Of a DNA stretch of 6,140 bases, positions 1 to 6,118 are shown one piece after another; the first letter of the stretch is position 1, and each line of letters begins with the position of its first letter. The position numbers and the translations under genes are program-made. The notes under the pieces were generated by a model. It did no database searches. It was not told where the DNA came from and worked only from the letters and a program-made list of their open reading frames with translations. The DNA is from Nocardioidaceae bacterium. Its GTDB lineage: Bacteria; Actinomycetota; Actinomycetes; Propionibacteriales; Nocardioidaceae. The stretch is taken from NCBI GenBank assembly GCA_025965395.1, contig JAOPXA010000051.1:1-6140 (forward strand), in the 5' to 3' direction.

Positions 1-605
1 TGCTGATCTTTCTTACGGGCGTCGGCTCCGGGCTTGCCCTGATCGTGGCGTTGGGTGCCCAGAACGTCTTCGTGCTCCGGCAGGGGATTCGACGCGCGCA
101 CGTCGGGGCGGTCGTCGCCGTGTGCGCCCTCTCGGATGCGGTCTTGATCATGCTCGGCACCTTGGGCGTCGGTGCGGTTGTCGAGGATCATCCCGACGCA
201 CTCCAGATCGCACGGATAGGTGGCGCCTGCTTCCTGCTGGCGTATGGGCTCATGGCCGCGCGTCGTGTCTGGCGACCCTCAGGACCTGAGCCCGGTGCTA
301 AGATACCGACCTCCTCGTGGCGAGTCGCCGTGCTCACCTGCGTTGCGTTCACTTGGCTGAACCCCCATGTCTACCTCGACACGGTGGTGCTTCTCGGCTC
401 GATCGCGAATACGCATGGCCCAAGCGGGCGTTGGATCTTCGCTGTGGGTGCAGTCTGTGCGAGCGTCGCCTGGTTCAGTGCGCTTGGGTATGGCGCGCGG
501 TTCATGAGCAGGGTGTTTGAGCGGCCGCAGGCTTGGCGCGTTCTCGACGGGTTGGTCGCCGTCGTGATGGTGACGTTAGCGCTTTCGCTCGTGGCCGGTG
601 CTTGA
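1..605 (+). CDS. lysE: LysE/ArgO family basic amino-acid exporter (5' end at window edge)
   Basis: Inner-membrane exporter of the LysE superfamily; characterised members (Corynebacterium LysE, E. coli ArgO) expel lysine and/or arginine. The frame is open from the first base. The first codon is cut to ?TG and is followed by LIFLTGVGSGLALIVALGAQ, which aligns with the very N-terminus of LysE and ArgO. The real start is therefore probably that codon, giving about 201 residues, a normal family length; the internal GTG at 45 would remove half of the first helix. Family signatures, numbered from that codon: GAQNVFVLRQGIRR from residue 19 and TWLNPHVYLDT at 118-128, the latter nearly identical to ArgO. 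Several hydrophobic helices fit a 5-6 segment transporter. One rare TTA leucine codon lies at 576-578. A LysG-type regulator is often divergent from lysE, but that side is outside the window. Family is sure; substrate (Lys or Arg) is inferred. Confidence 0.9.
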   Translation, partial: LIFLTGVGSGLALIVALGAQNVFVLRQGIRRAHVGAVVAVCALSDAVLIMLGTLGVGAVVEDHPDALQIARIGGACFLLAYGLMAARRVWRPSGPEPGAKIPTSSWRVAVLTCVAFTWLNPHVYLDTVVLLGSIANTHGPSGRWIFAVGAVCASVAWFSALGYGARFMSRVFERPQAWRVLDGLVAVVMVTLALSLVAGA

Positions 606-674
606 GGATTCTTGAGGAAGAGGCCCCCTGCGAGGTCCTGATCGACTGTCGGTGGCGACTGACACACTGGCCGT

Positions 675-2792
675 ATGCCTGCTGAGACAACCACCGAACA
701 CACCGAGATCGAAGCACTCGATGCCCTGCGCACACTCACCGGGAGCACTGATGCGGTGTTCCACGATGGTCAGTTCGAGGCCATCGTGGCGCTGGTCGAT
801 CAGCATCGTCGGGCGCTCGTGGTGCAGCGCACGGGCTGGGGCAAGTCTGCGGTCTACTTCATCGCCACGCTGTTGCTTCGCCGCCGCGGTGGGGGACCGG
901 CACTTCTGGTGTCTCCGCTGCTCGCTCTCATGCGCGATCAGGTGGCGGCCGCTGAGCGCGCAGGGGTGCGGGCTGTGGCGATCAACTCGGCAAACCAGCA
1001 CGAGTGGGACGACGTGCGAGCCAAGCTGGCAGCCGATGAGGTCGACATCCTTCTGGTGTCACCGGAGCGGCTCAACAACCCGCGATTCCGTGATGAGCAG
1101 CTGCCCGATCTCGTCAGCCGGATTGGCATGCTGGTAGTCGACGAGGCTCATTGCATCTCCGACTGGGGTCATGATTTCCGCCCCGACTATCGCCGCCTTG
1201 CCGAGCTGATCCGTGACCTGCCGGCTGATGTCCCGGTCTTGGCCACGACCGCCACTGCCAACGCGCGGGTGGTCACCGACGTGGCGGAGCAATTGGGCGG
1301 ATCAGAGGTGCTCACGATTCGGGGATCTCTGGCCCGCACGTCTTTGCGACTAGGCGTTCTCGACCTTCCCGGGCCGCGCGGTCGGCTCGGCTGGTTGCTG
1401 ACCCACCTCGGTGACCTGACGGGCAGCGGCATCATCTACGCCCTCACGGTGTCGGCGGCCGAGGACACCGCTCGACTGCTGCGCGAGGCGGGCCACGAGG
1501 TGCGGGCCTACACCGGACGCACTGATCCAGAGGAGCGGGAGAAGTCCGAGCAGATGCTCAAGCGCAATGAGCTCAAGGCGCTCGTCGCGACCAGCGCGCT
1601 GGGCATGGGCTTCGACAAGCCGGATCTGGGCTTCGTGATCCACCTCGGTGCTCCGTCGTCACCGGTCGCCTACTACCAACAGGTGGGCCGCGCGGGGCGA
1701 GCGACCGACAACGCCGACGTGCTGCTCCTTCCCGGCCGCGAAGACAAAGACATCTGGCACTACTTCGCGACCGCCTCGATGCCCGACGAGGAACGCGTCG
1801 CCGCGGTGCTGGGAGCGCTCGGCGACTCTCCACTGTCAACCCCTGCCCTTGAGGCCAGGGTCAATCTTCGGCGCACTCCGCTCGAGCTCTTGCTCAAGGT
1901 GCTCGACGTCGATGGCGCCGTTCGGCGGGTCAGCGGTGGCTGGGTTGCCACCGGGCAGTCGTGGCACTACGACCGAGAGCGCTATGAGCGCATCGCCGCG
2001 GCCCGCACTGCAGAGCAGGAGTCGATGCTCGTCTACCAGCGCACCGACGTGTGTCGCATGGCGACGCTGCAGAGGGATCTTGACGACGAGACGGCCGCGC
2101 CCTGTGGTCGCTGCGACAACTGCACCACTCCTTGGTATCCCAGCGACGTGACCGCGGAGGCCTCGCACGCCGCGACAAGTGCGCTCGATCGCGTGGGCGT
2201 CGAGATCGAGCCTAGGGCCCAATGGCCCACCGGCGCGGACCGATTGGGCATCCAGGTCAAGGGGCGGATTGCCGCTGACGACAAGGTCGAAGTCGGGCGC
2301 GCGCTGGCAAGGTTGACCGATCTCGGTTGGGGTGTTGCTCTTCGCGATCTCTTCGCGGCGGGCGCGCTCGATGGTCCGGCGTCGTCGGCGATTGTCGACG
2401 GCTGCATCCGCGTTCTCAAAGACTGGCCTTGGGACGAGCGTCCGGCAGCGATCGTGAGCATGCCCTCGCGGAGCCGGCCTCAGCTGATCGGGTCGGTGGC
2501 GCAGGCGCTCTCAGAGATCGGGCGCCTGCCCTATCTGGGAGCGCTCGACTATCAGGGCGATGGCCCAGTGGGGGAGTCTGGCGGCAACAGTGCCTATCGT
2601 CTGTCGAGCGTGTGGGGCGCCTTTTCCGTCGGTCCCGAGTTGCGTGCTCGCCTCAAGGCCTTCGCCGGCAAGCCGGTGCTGCTCATCGACGACCGCACCG
2701 ACAGCCGCTGGACAATGACGGTCGCTGGCCGCCTGCTCCGCCAGCAGGGGGTCTCCGCGGTCCTCCCGTTCTCCCTGGCCGTCGTCGCCTGA
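675..2792 (+). CDS. rqlH: RqlH-type RecQ-like ATP-dependent DNA helicase with C-terminal ComF/phosphoribosyltransferase-like domain
   Basis: A 705-residue superfamily 2 helicase. Motor motifs seen: glutamine motif around Q33, Walker A TGWGKS at 53-58, Walker B DEAH at 156-159 followed by the RecQ aromatic-rich loop CISDWGHDFRPDY, motif III ATTATAN at 190-196, motif V ATSALGMGFDKPD at 305-317, and motif VI QQVGRAGR at 335-342. After a linker, four cysteines (C460, C477, C480, C483) form a zinc module. There is no HRDC domain. Instead, residues from about 560 resemble ComF/type I phosphoribosyltransferases: IVSMPSRSR at 593-601 and VLLIDD at 668-673. This architecture and length match M. smegmatis RqlH (691 residues), a 3'-5' translocase and helicase thought to act in recombination or repair. 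The PRPP-loop position reads DDRTDSRWT rather than the usual DDxxTTGxT. The ATG at 675 has no clear Shine-Dalgarno site. The 69-base gap after the exporter shows no convincing promoter or terminator, so co-transcription is possible. Confidence 0.95.
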   Translation: MPAETTTEHTEIEALDALRTLTGSTDAVFHDGQFEAIVALVDQHRRALVVQRTGWGKSAVYFIATLLLRRRGGGPALLVSPLLALMRDQVAAAERAGVRAVAINSANQHEWDDVRAKLAADEVDILLVSPERLNNPRFRDEQLPDLVSRIGMLVVDEAHCISDWGHDFRPDYRRLAELIRDLPADVPVLATTATANARVVTDVAEQLGGSEVLTIRGSLARTSLRLGVLDLPGPRGRLGWLLTHLGDLTGSGIIYALTVSAAEDTARLLREAGHEVRAYTGRTDPEEREKSEQMLKRNELKALVATSALGMGFDKPDLGFVIHLGAPSSPVAYYQQVGRAGRATDNADVLLLPGREDKDIWHYFATASMPDEERVAAVLGALGDSPLSTPALEARVNLRRTPLELLLKVLDVDGAVRRVSGGWVATGQSWHYDRERYERIAAARTAEQESMLVYQRTDVCRMATLQRDLDDETAAPCGRCDNCTTPWYPSDVTAEASHAATSALDRVGVEIEPRAQWPTGADRLGIQVKGRIAADDKVEVGRALARLTDLGWGVALRDLFAAGALDGPASSAIVDGCIRVLKDWPWDERPAAIVSMPSRSRPQLIGSVAQALSEIGRLPYLGALDYQGDGPVGESGGNSAYRLSSVWGAFSVGPELRARLKAFAGKPVLLIDDRTDSRWTMTVAGRLLRQQGVSAVLPFSLAVVA

Positions 2793-2815
2793 GCCCAAGC
2801 CCGCCTCTGCCCACC

Positions 2816-2863
2816 GACGTGAAGGGGTTGTGGTTGCTGGAACGACCACAACCCCTTCATGTC
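2816..2863 (+). terminator. Long hairpin downstream of rqlH, probable transcription terminator
   Basis: The arms 2820-2834 and 2845-2859 are a perfect 15-bp inverted repeat. Pairing extends inwards through a T-G wobble and a G-C pair to a six-base loop at 2837-2842, and outwards through a G-T wobble to bases 2816 and 2863, giving 21 stacked positions. Both wobbles are G-U in a rightward transcript but A-C mismatches in a leftward one, which favours a structure formed in + strand RNA. It starts 23 bases after the rqlH stop. No T-tract follows, which is common for actinobacterial terminators. An operator or attenuator role for the next gene, whose probable -10 starts 12 bases further on, is an alternative. 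Confidence 0.7.
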
Positions 2864-2875
2864 AGAGGTGAGTTC

Positions 2876-2881
2876 TACGAT
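2876..2881 (+). promoter_or_regulatory. Probable -10 element (TACGAT) of a leaderless promoter for the 2890 gene
   Basis: TACGAT fits the TANNNT -10 pattern and ends eight bases before the ATG at 2890, so transcription would begin on or beside the start codon. No Shine-Dalgarno site lies at a useful distance; GAGGTGAG at 2865-2872 is 17 bases from the ATG. No recognisable -35 is seen, and its expected place falls inside the right arm of the upstream hairpin. Inferred from pattern and spacing. Confidence 0.45.
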
Positions 2882-2889
2882 CGGATCCC

Positions 2890-3426
2890 ATGACCAAGGT
2901 TCAGTACTACGTCGCTTCTTCTGTCGATGGCTTCATCGCCACGGTCGATGATCGTCTTGATTGGTTGCTCCAGTTCGGGTTCGACGATTTCGGCGCAATG
3001 TATGACGCGTTCTTGGCCGACGTCGGATCACTCGTCATGGGATCGACCACCTACGAATGGTTGCTTCGTGAGGTAGGCGACGACTGGCCCTATGCCTCGC
3101 TGCCGTGCTTCGTCGCCACGAATCGAGCACTCGCACCCCATCCGGCGGGCGACATCGATTTCGTCCAAGGCGACATCGCCGCGATCCACCAGCGCGCGGC
3201 CGCCGCCGCCGACGCACGCAACGTATGGGTCGTAGGCGGAGGTGATGTCGCGGCTCAATTCGCCAACGAGGGTCTCCTCGATGATTTGATTCTCACCATC
3301 ATGCCCGTCGTGCTTGGCGAGGGTCGACCGTTGTTGCCCCTCTCTCGGCCGACGGGCAAGCTCTCCGTGCGTGACGTGCGCTCGTTCGCAAGCGGAGCGA
3401 TGACGGCGACATATTCGCTCCGCTAA
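2890..3426 (+). CDS. Dihydrofolate reductase family protein (RibD C-terminal-like reductase fold)
   Basis: A 178-residue soluble protein of the DHFR/RibD_C superfamily, resembling the small YyaP/YwjB-type proteins of Gram-positives, which are thought to bind NADPH and whose substrates are mostly unknown. Seen in the sequence: a first strand and loop YYVASSVDGFIA at 6-17 with the family's D13-G14; MGSTTYEW at 50-57, typical of the helix leading to the nucleotide site; a glycine-rich VVGGGDVAAQF at 114-124; and the conserved tail LDDLILTIMPVVLGEGRPL at 130-148. It is not the housekeeping folA type, and it lacks the deaminase half of RibD, so a role in folate or riboflavin synthesis should not be assumed. 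A strong hairpin separates it from rqlH, so it probably has its own promoter. The next gene starts 22 bases downstream on the same strand and may be co-transcribed. The family is clear; the reaction is not. Confidence 0.9.
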   Translation: MTKVQYYVASSVDGFIATVDDRLDWLLQFGFDDFGAMYDAFLADVGSLVMGSTTYEWLLREVGDDWPYASLPCFVATNRALAPHPAGDIDFVQGDIAAIHQRAAAAADARNVWVVGGGDVAAQFANEGLLDDLILTIMPVVLGEGRPLLPLSRPTGKLSVRDVRSFASGAMTATYSLR

Positions 3427-3437
3427 GGCTCACTCGT

Positions 3438-3443
3438 TACAGT
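3438..3443 (+). promoter_or_regulatory. Possible -10 element (TACAGT) ahead of the 3449 gene
   Basis: TACAGT matches four of six bases of TATAAT and lies five bases before the GTG at 3449, slightly close for a leaderless start. No -35 is visible and no Shine-Dalgarno site precedes the GTG; the nearest purine run, AAGG at 3425-3428, is 20 bases away. The gene may instead be read through from the reductase gene. Confidence 0.22.
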
Positions 3444-3448
3444 GACTC

Positions 3449-4279
3449 GTGCCCGAAGCCGACGCATCAGACCGCGAGATCTCACTCGTGACCGAGTCCG
3501 GTCGCACGGGCGCGTTCACGCTTCGCGTGGGTGGCACGGACCAGTCGCACGTAGACCTTAAAGATCCCACTCGGCTGGAGTTCGACTACATCCAGCGAAT
3601 GGCCGATGTGCTGGAAGCGCGATGTGTCGAAGGCGCGCCGATACGCGTGGTGCACATCGGGGGAGCGGGGATGACCCTCGCGCGCTACATCACGGCGACG
3701 AGACCGCGATCGGCACAAGTAGTCCTCGAGCCGCACGAAGCGCTCACCGCGTTCGTTCGACAGCACTTGCCGCTGCCGGCTCGTAGCGGCATCAAGGTGC
3801 GTCCGGTCGATGGCCGCGCCGGCATCGCAGCCATACGCGAGGACTTTGCCGACGTCGTCGTGCTTGACGCATTCGATGGGGCGCGCATCCCCGCCGAGTT
3901 GACGACGGGAGAGTTCCTCTCCGATGTGGCGCGCGTGCTCGTCAACGGGGGAGTTCTGCTGGCCAATGTGACCGACCATGCGCCCTTCCCGTATGTGCGC
4001 AATGTTGTTGCGGGAGTGTCTGAGCGCTTCGGCCACCTGGCTGCCAGCGCGGAGCCGGCAACGCTCAAGGGGCGCCGTTTCGGCAACGTGCTTCTTGCCG
4101 CCTCCGACACTTTGCTGCAGGTCGAGGCCATCCGGCGTCAAGCGGCGCGGTCACCGTTTCCCTACCGAGTCCTCGATGATGGCGACGTGCGCAAACAGTT
4201 GGCCGGTGGCTCTGCCTACACAGCCGATAACTCCTCGATGTCACCAGAGCCACCAGGCGGCAAGGCGTTCTTCGCCTAG
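3449..4279 (+). CDS. Spermidine synthase-like SAM-binding Rossmann-fold protein
   Basis: A 276-residue protein related to the stand-alone spermidine-synthase-like domains common in actinobacteria and usually labelled spermidine synthase. Seen in order: an N-terminal strand-rich segment (about 10-60); the nucleotide loop VVHIGGAGMTLARYI with GGAG at 71-74; an acidic end to the second strand, VVLEP with E94; and VVVLDAFDGARIP with D140 and D143, followed by LTTGEFL. True aminopropyltransferases carry GGGDG in the first loop and DSxDP at the active site; here these read GGAGM and DAFDG. Polyamine synthesis is therefore doubtful, and a methyltransferase-like or unknown reaction is as likely. No transmembrane MFS part is fused. 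The annotated GTG start has no Shine-Dalgarno site; the GTG at 3488 (V14) is an alternative. It ends only eight bases from the convergent rocD stop. Family relation is fairly sure; function is unknown. Confidence 0.85.
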   Translation: MPEADASDREISLVTESGRTGAFTLRVGGTDQSHVDLKDPTRLEFDYIQRMADVLEARCVEGAPIRVVHIGGAGMTLARYITATRPRSAQVVLEPHEALTAFVRQHLPLPARSGIKVRPVDGRAGIAAIREDFADVVVLDAFDGARIPAELTTGEFLSDVARVLVNGGVLLANVTDHAPFPYVRNVVAGVSERFGHLAASAEPATLKGRRFGNVLLAASDTLLQVEAIRRQAARSPFPYRVLDDGDVRKQLAGGSAYTADNSSMSPEPPGGKAFFA

Positions 4280-4296
4280 CCTGCGAGCTAGGCGAG
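4271..4296. terminator. Shared hairpin between convergent genes, containing both stop codons
   Basis: A perfect 9-bp inverted repeat (4272-4280 with 4287-4295) has a six-base loop, CTGCGA, and a further T-G pair at 4271/4296. The TAG stop of the rightward gene (4277-4279) sits in the left arm and pairs exactly with 4288-4290, the TAG stop of the leftward rocD. The geometry suggests one bidirectional terminator. There is no T-tract on either side, so efficiency is uncertain. Confidence 0.6.
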
Positions 4297-5490
4297 AGAG
4301 GCGGCCAACGCCTCGATCGAGTGGTCGATCTCGGCCTCGGTGATGACGAGCGGTGGCGCGATGCGCAGCGTGTGCTCGTGGGTCTCCTTGCACAGCACAC
4401 CACGGTCACGAAGAGCGAGGGAGACCTCGCGCCCTGACTTGCCGCCGGGCGCGATATCGACGCCGGCCCACATGCCACGACCCCGCACCTCGGTCAGACC
4501 ATGACCAACAAGCTCACCGAGTCGCCCATGCAGATGGGCACCCAGCTCGGTGGAACGCTGCTGAAATTCGCCGGTCTCGAGCAGTTTGACCACGGCGCGA
4601 CCGACCGCACACGCGACGGGGTTGCCGCCGAAGGTGGAGCCGTGCTGGCCGGGCTTGAGCACGCCGAGGATGGCTGCGGATCCGACGACTGCCGACAACG
4701 GGATGATGCCGCCGCCGAGAGCCTTGCCGAGGGTGTAAAGGTCCGCGCGTACGCCCTCGTGATCGAGCGCGAACGTCGTGCCTGTGCGGGCAAGTCCCGA
4801 CTGAATCTCATCGGCGATGAGGAGGGCTCCCGCCGCATCGCACGCAGCGCGAGCGGCCTGCCAGTAGCCGGCCGGAGGAACGACGACTCCCGCCTCGCCC
4901 TGGATGGGTTCGAGCAGGACGGCCGCCGTCCGCTCGTTGATGGCGCCGCGCAAAGCATCAGCGTCGCCGTACGGAACGGTCACGAACCCGGGCGTGTAGG
5001 GCCCGTAGTTGTCGCGCGCGACTGAGTCATCGGAGAATGACACGATCGTGGTGGTCCGACCATGAAAGTTACCGGCAGCGACGACGATCTCGGCCTGGTC
5101 GGGCGCGACTCCTTTGACTTCATACGCCCATTTGCGAGCGACCTTGATCGCCGACTCCACGGCTTCAGCGCCGGTGTTCATCGTCAGCACCATCTCGGTG
5201 CCGGTCAACGTGGCCAGCTCTTGGCAGAAAAGTCCGAACTGGTCGTTGTGGAAGGCGCGCGACGTGAGGGTCAGCCGATCGAGCTGTCGATGGGCAGCGG
5301 CGATCAGATCGGGGTGCCGGTGGCCGAAGTTCAAAGCTGAGTATCCCGACAGAAAATCAAGGTACCGCTTGCCCTCGACGTCCGTGACCCAGGCACCTTC
5401 GCCCTCGGAGATCACGACCGGGAGCGGGTGATAGTTGTGCGCGCCCCACTCCTCGTCCAGCTTGATGTACGCGTCGGCAGAAGTCGTCAT
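4288..5490 (-). CDS. rocD: Ornithine--oxo-acid aminotransferase (ornithine delta-aminotransferase)
   Basis: Cytoplasmic PLP enzyme of 400 residues that converts ornithine and 2-oxoglutarate to glutamate-5-semialdehyde and glutamate, linking arginine/ornithine breakdown to proline and glutamate. The active site is complete: lysine K256 in TLGKALGGG, D227 in ADEIQSG, F142-H143 and R145 in GNFHGRTT, NTGAEAVE at 105-112 for the cofactor phosphate, and E194/E199 in EPIQGEAG. Y20 in GAHNYHPLPV and Y50 in LSGYSALNFGHRHP sit where human OAT has its ornithine-binding tyrosines Y55 and Y85. All these sites are offset by a constant 35-36 residues from the human enzyme, so there is no internal loss. These substrate residues separate it from acetylornithine and GABA aminotransferases. 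The ATG at 5490 starts the conserved N-terminus. It lies 37 bases downstream of the ycnI-like gene and converges on the 3449 gene. No rocA or rocF is in the window. Confidence 0.95.
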   Translation of the reverse strand: MTTSADAYIKLDEEWGAHNYHPLPVVISEGEGAWVTDVEGKRYLDFLSGYSALNFGHRHPDLIAAAHRQLDRLTLTSRAFHNDQFGLFCQELATLTGTEMVLTMNTGAEAVESAIKVARKWAYEVKGVAPDQAEIVVAAGNFHGRTTTIVSFSDDSVARDNYGPYTPGFVTVPYGDADALRGAINERTAAVLLEPIQGEAGVVVPPAGYWQAARAACDAAGALLIADEIQSGLARTGTTFALDHEGVRADLYTLGKALGGGIIPLSAVVGSAAILGVLKPGQHGSTFGGNPVACAVGRAVVKLLETGEFQQRSTELGAHLHGRLGELVGHGLTEVRGRGMWAGVDIAPGGKSGREVSLALRDRGVLCKETHEHTLRIAPPLVITEAEIDHSIEALAASLA

Positions 5491-5496
5491 TCGTCC

Positions 5497-5502
5497 AGGC
5501 TA
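5497..5502 (-). promoter_or_regulatory. Possible -10 element (TAGCCT) of a leaderless rocD promoter
   Basis: Read on the - strand, TAGCCT fits TANNNT and ends six bases before the rocD ATG. At a 17-base spacing, TCGGCA (5520-5525) matches four of six bases of TTGACA. No good Shine-Dalgarno site is present (only GGA within the short spacer). rocD may therefore be transcribed separately from ycnI, from a promoter reaching the end of the ycnI coding region; read-through from ycnI remains possible. Confidence 0.35.
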
Positions 5503-5527
5503 GCGAAGGCTGGGCCAGATGCCGATC

Positions 5528-6118
5528 TCACGCGCGTTTGACCGCTACGCGTGTGGCGATACCCGCGACGACGCATGCCGCCAACAGCACAAGGAGGACC
5601 GTCCGGAGGTCGGCTCCGCCCGTTTCCACCGTCGCCGCCGACGCGGTCGAAGCACTGAGCACAGAAGCGGTGGCCACCAAAGACGGTGCTGGCCTTTCAG
5701 ACGTCGAGGAGAGGTCCTTCCAGTCGTAGGAGCCACCGTTTTCACATTGCTGGAGGGTGGGGAAGAAGAGGGACTCACCGATGTCACCTTCGAGCCGAGC
5801 GGTCAGTGTGAAGATCCCCTCGCTGGATGGCTGGATCCCCGCACCTGACCACGTGACCTTGTGGGTGTCGACCTCAGCGGCCCAGCCGCTGGGCCCTTCG
5901 GCTCGCAGTGCCGTGGAACCCGCTGGCATGGACACCTCAAGATGATTGGTCGGGGAGTCGTCGCAGCCGTGGTCGAACGTGAAGGTGAGCGTGACGGTCC
6001 CATCGCCGTTGGGAGCCGCCTGGTACAGGAGAACGTGCGCGGAAGCGGCCGACGTCAGCGCCACGACGCCGACGAACGCGATGACCAAGCCGAGCAGAGT
6101 CCGTGTCAGGTGCCTCAT
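5528..6118 (-). CDS. ycnI: YcnI family (DUF1775) copper-binding-type exported, membrane-anchored protein
   Basis: A 196-residue envelope protein. Residues 1-27 are a classic signal peptide (positive MRHLTR, hydrophobic core, ASA cleavage site), leaving H28 as the mature N-terminus (HVLLYQAAP). The body shows DUF1775 features: FDHGCDDSPTNHLEVSMPAG at 48-67, GW at 78-79, FFPTLQQCENGG at 118-129 and W133. C52 and C125 may form a disulphide. A low-complexity Ser/Thr/Ala stretch (about 136-165) leads to one transmembrane helix (about 171-188) and a basic tail. In Bacillus subtilis YcnI the mature N-terminal histidine and a tryptophan hold Cu(II) in a monohistidine brace; H28 and W133 are the likely equivalents. 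The role would be copper delivery or sequestration outside the membrane. A GGTGA Shine-Dalgarno site at seven bases supports this ATG. Family is confident; copper binding here is inferred. Confidence 0.88.
   Translation of the reverse strand: MRHLTRTLLGLVIAFVGVVALTSAASAHVLLYQAAPNGDGTVTLTFTFDHGCDDSPTNHLEVSMPAGSTALRAEGPSGWAAEVDTHKVTWSGAGIQPSSEGIFTLTARLEGDIGESLFFPTLQQCENGGSYDWKDLSSTSERPAPSLVATASVLSASTASAATVETGGADLRTVLLVLLAACVVAGIATRVAVKRA

Noticed and set aside
576..578. Rare TTA leucine codon in the exporter gene as a bldA-type control
   Set aside because: A single TTA near the 3' end is weak evidence, and there is nothing to show that the organism is a Streptomyces with bldA control.
601..618. 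Direct repeat CTTGAGGA (601-608 and 611-618) spanning the lysE stop
   Set aside because: Only eight bases, two copies and no flanking structure; likely chance. The rest of the 606-674 gap shows only weak 4-bp stems and no convincing promoter.
371..1001. Overlapping - strand open frames across the lysE end and rqlH start
   Set aside because: Composition is typical of antisense GC-rich frames, they cross two well-supported genes, and they show no motif.
2890..3426. Reading the reductase gene as folA (antifolate target)
   Set aside because: The motifs are of the RibD C-terminal/YyaP-like branch, not of housekeeping dihydrofolate reductase.
3482..4141. A 219-codon open frame on the - strand opposite the spermidine-synthase-like gene
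   Set aside because: It is an antisense shadow produced by high-GC codon bias; its product is rich in Arg/His/Gly with no domain, while the + strand frame has clear Rossmann motifs.
675..4279. A defence or novel multi-gene system built around the RecQ-like helicase
   Set aside because: The helicase matches the known stand-alone RqlH architecture. Neighbours are metabolic or envelope genes, a terminator-like hairpin isolates it, and no nuclease, methylase or toxin is present.
4501..5340. Open frames on the + strand across rocD (4501-5025 and 5062-5340)
   Set aside because: They lie wholly inside a complete ornithine aminotransferase on the other strand and show no recognisable domain or start signals.
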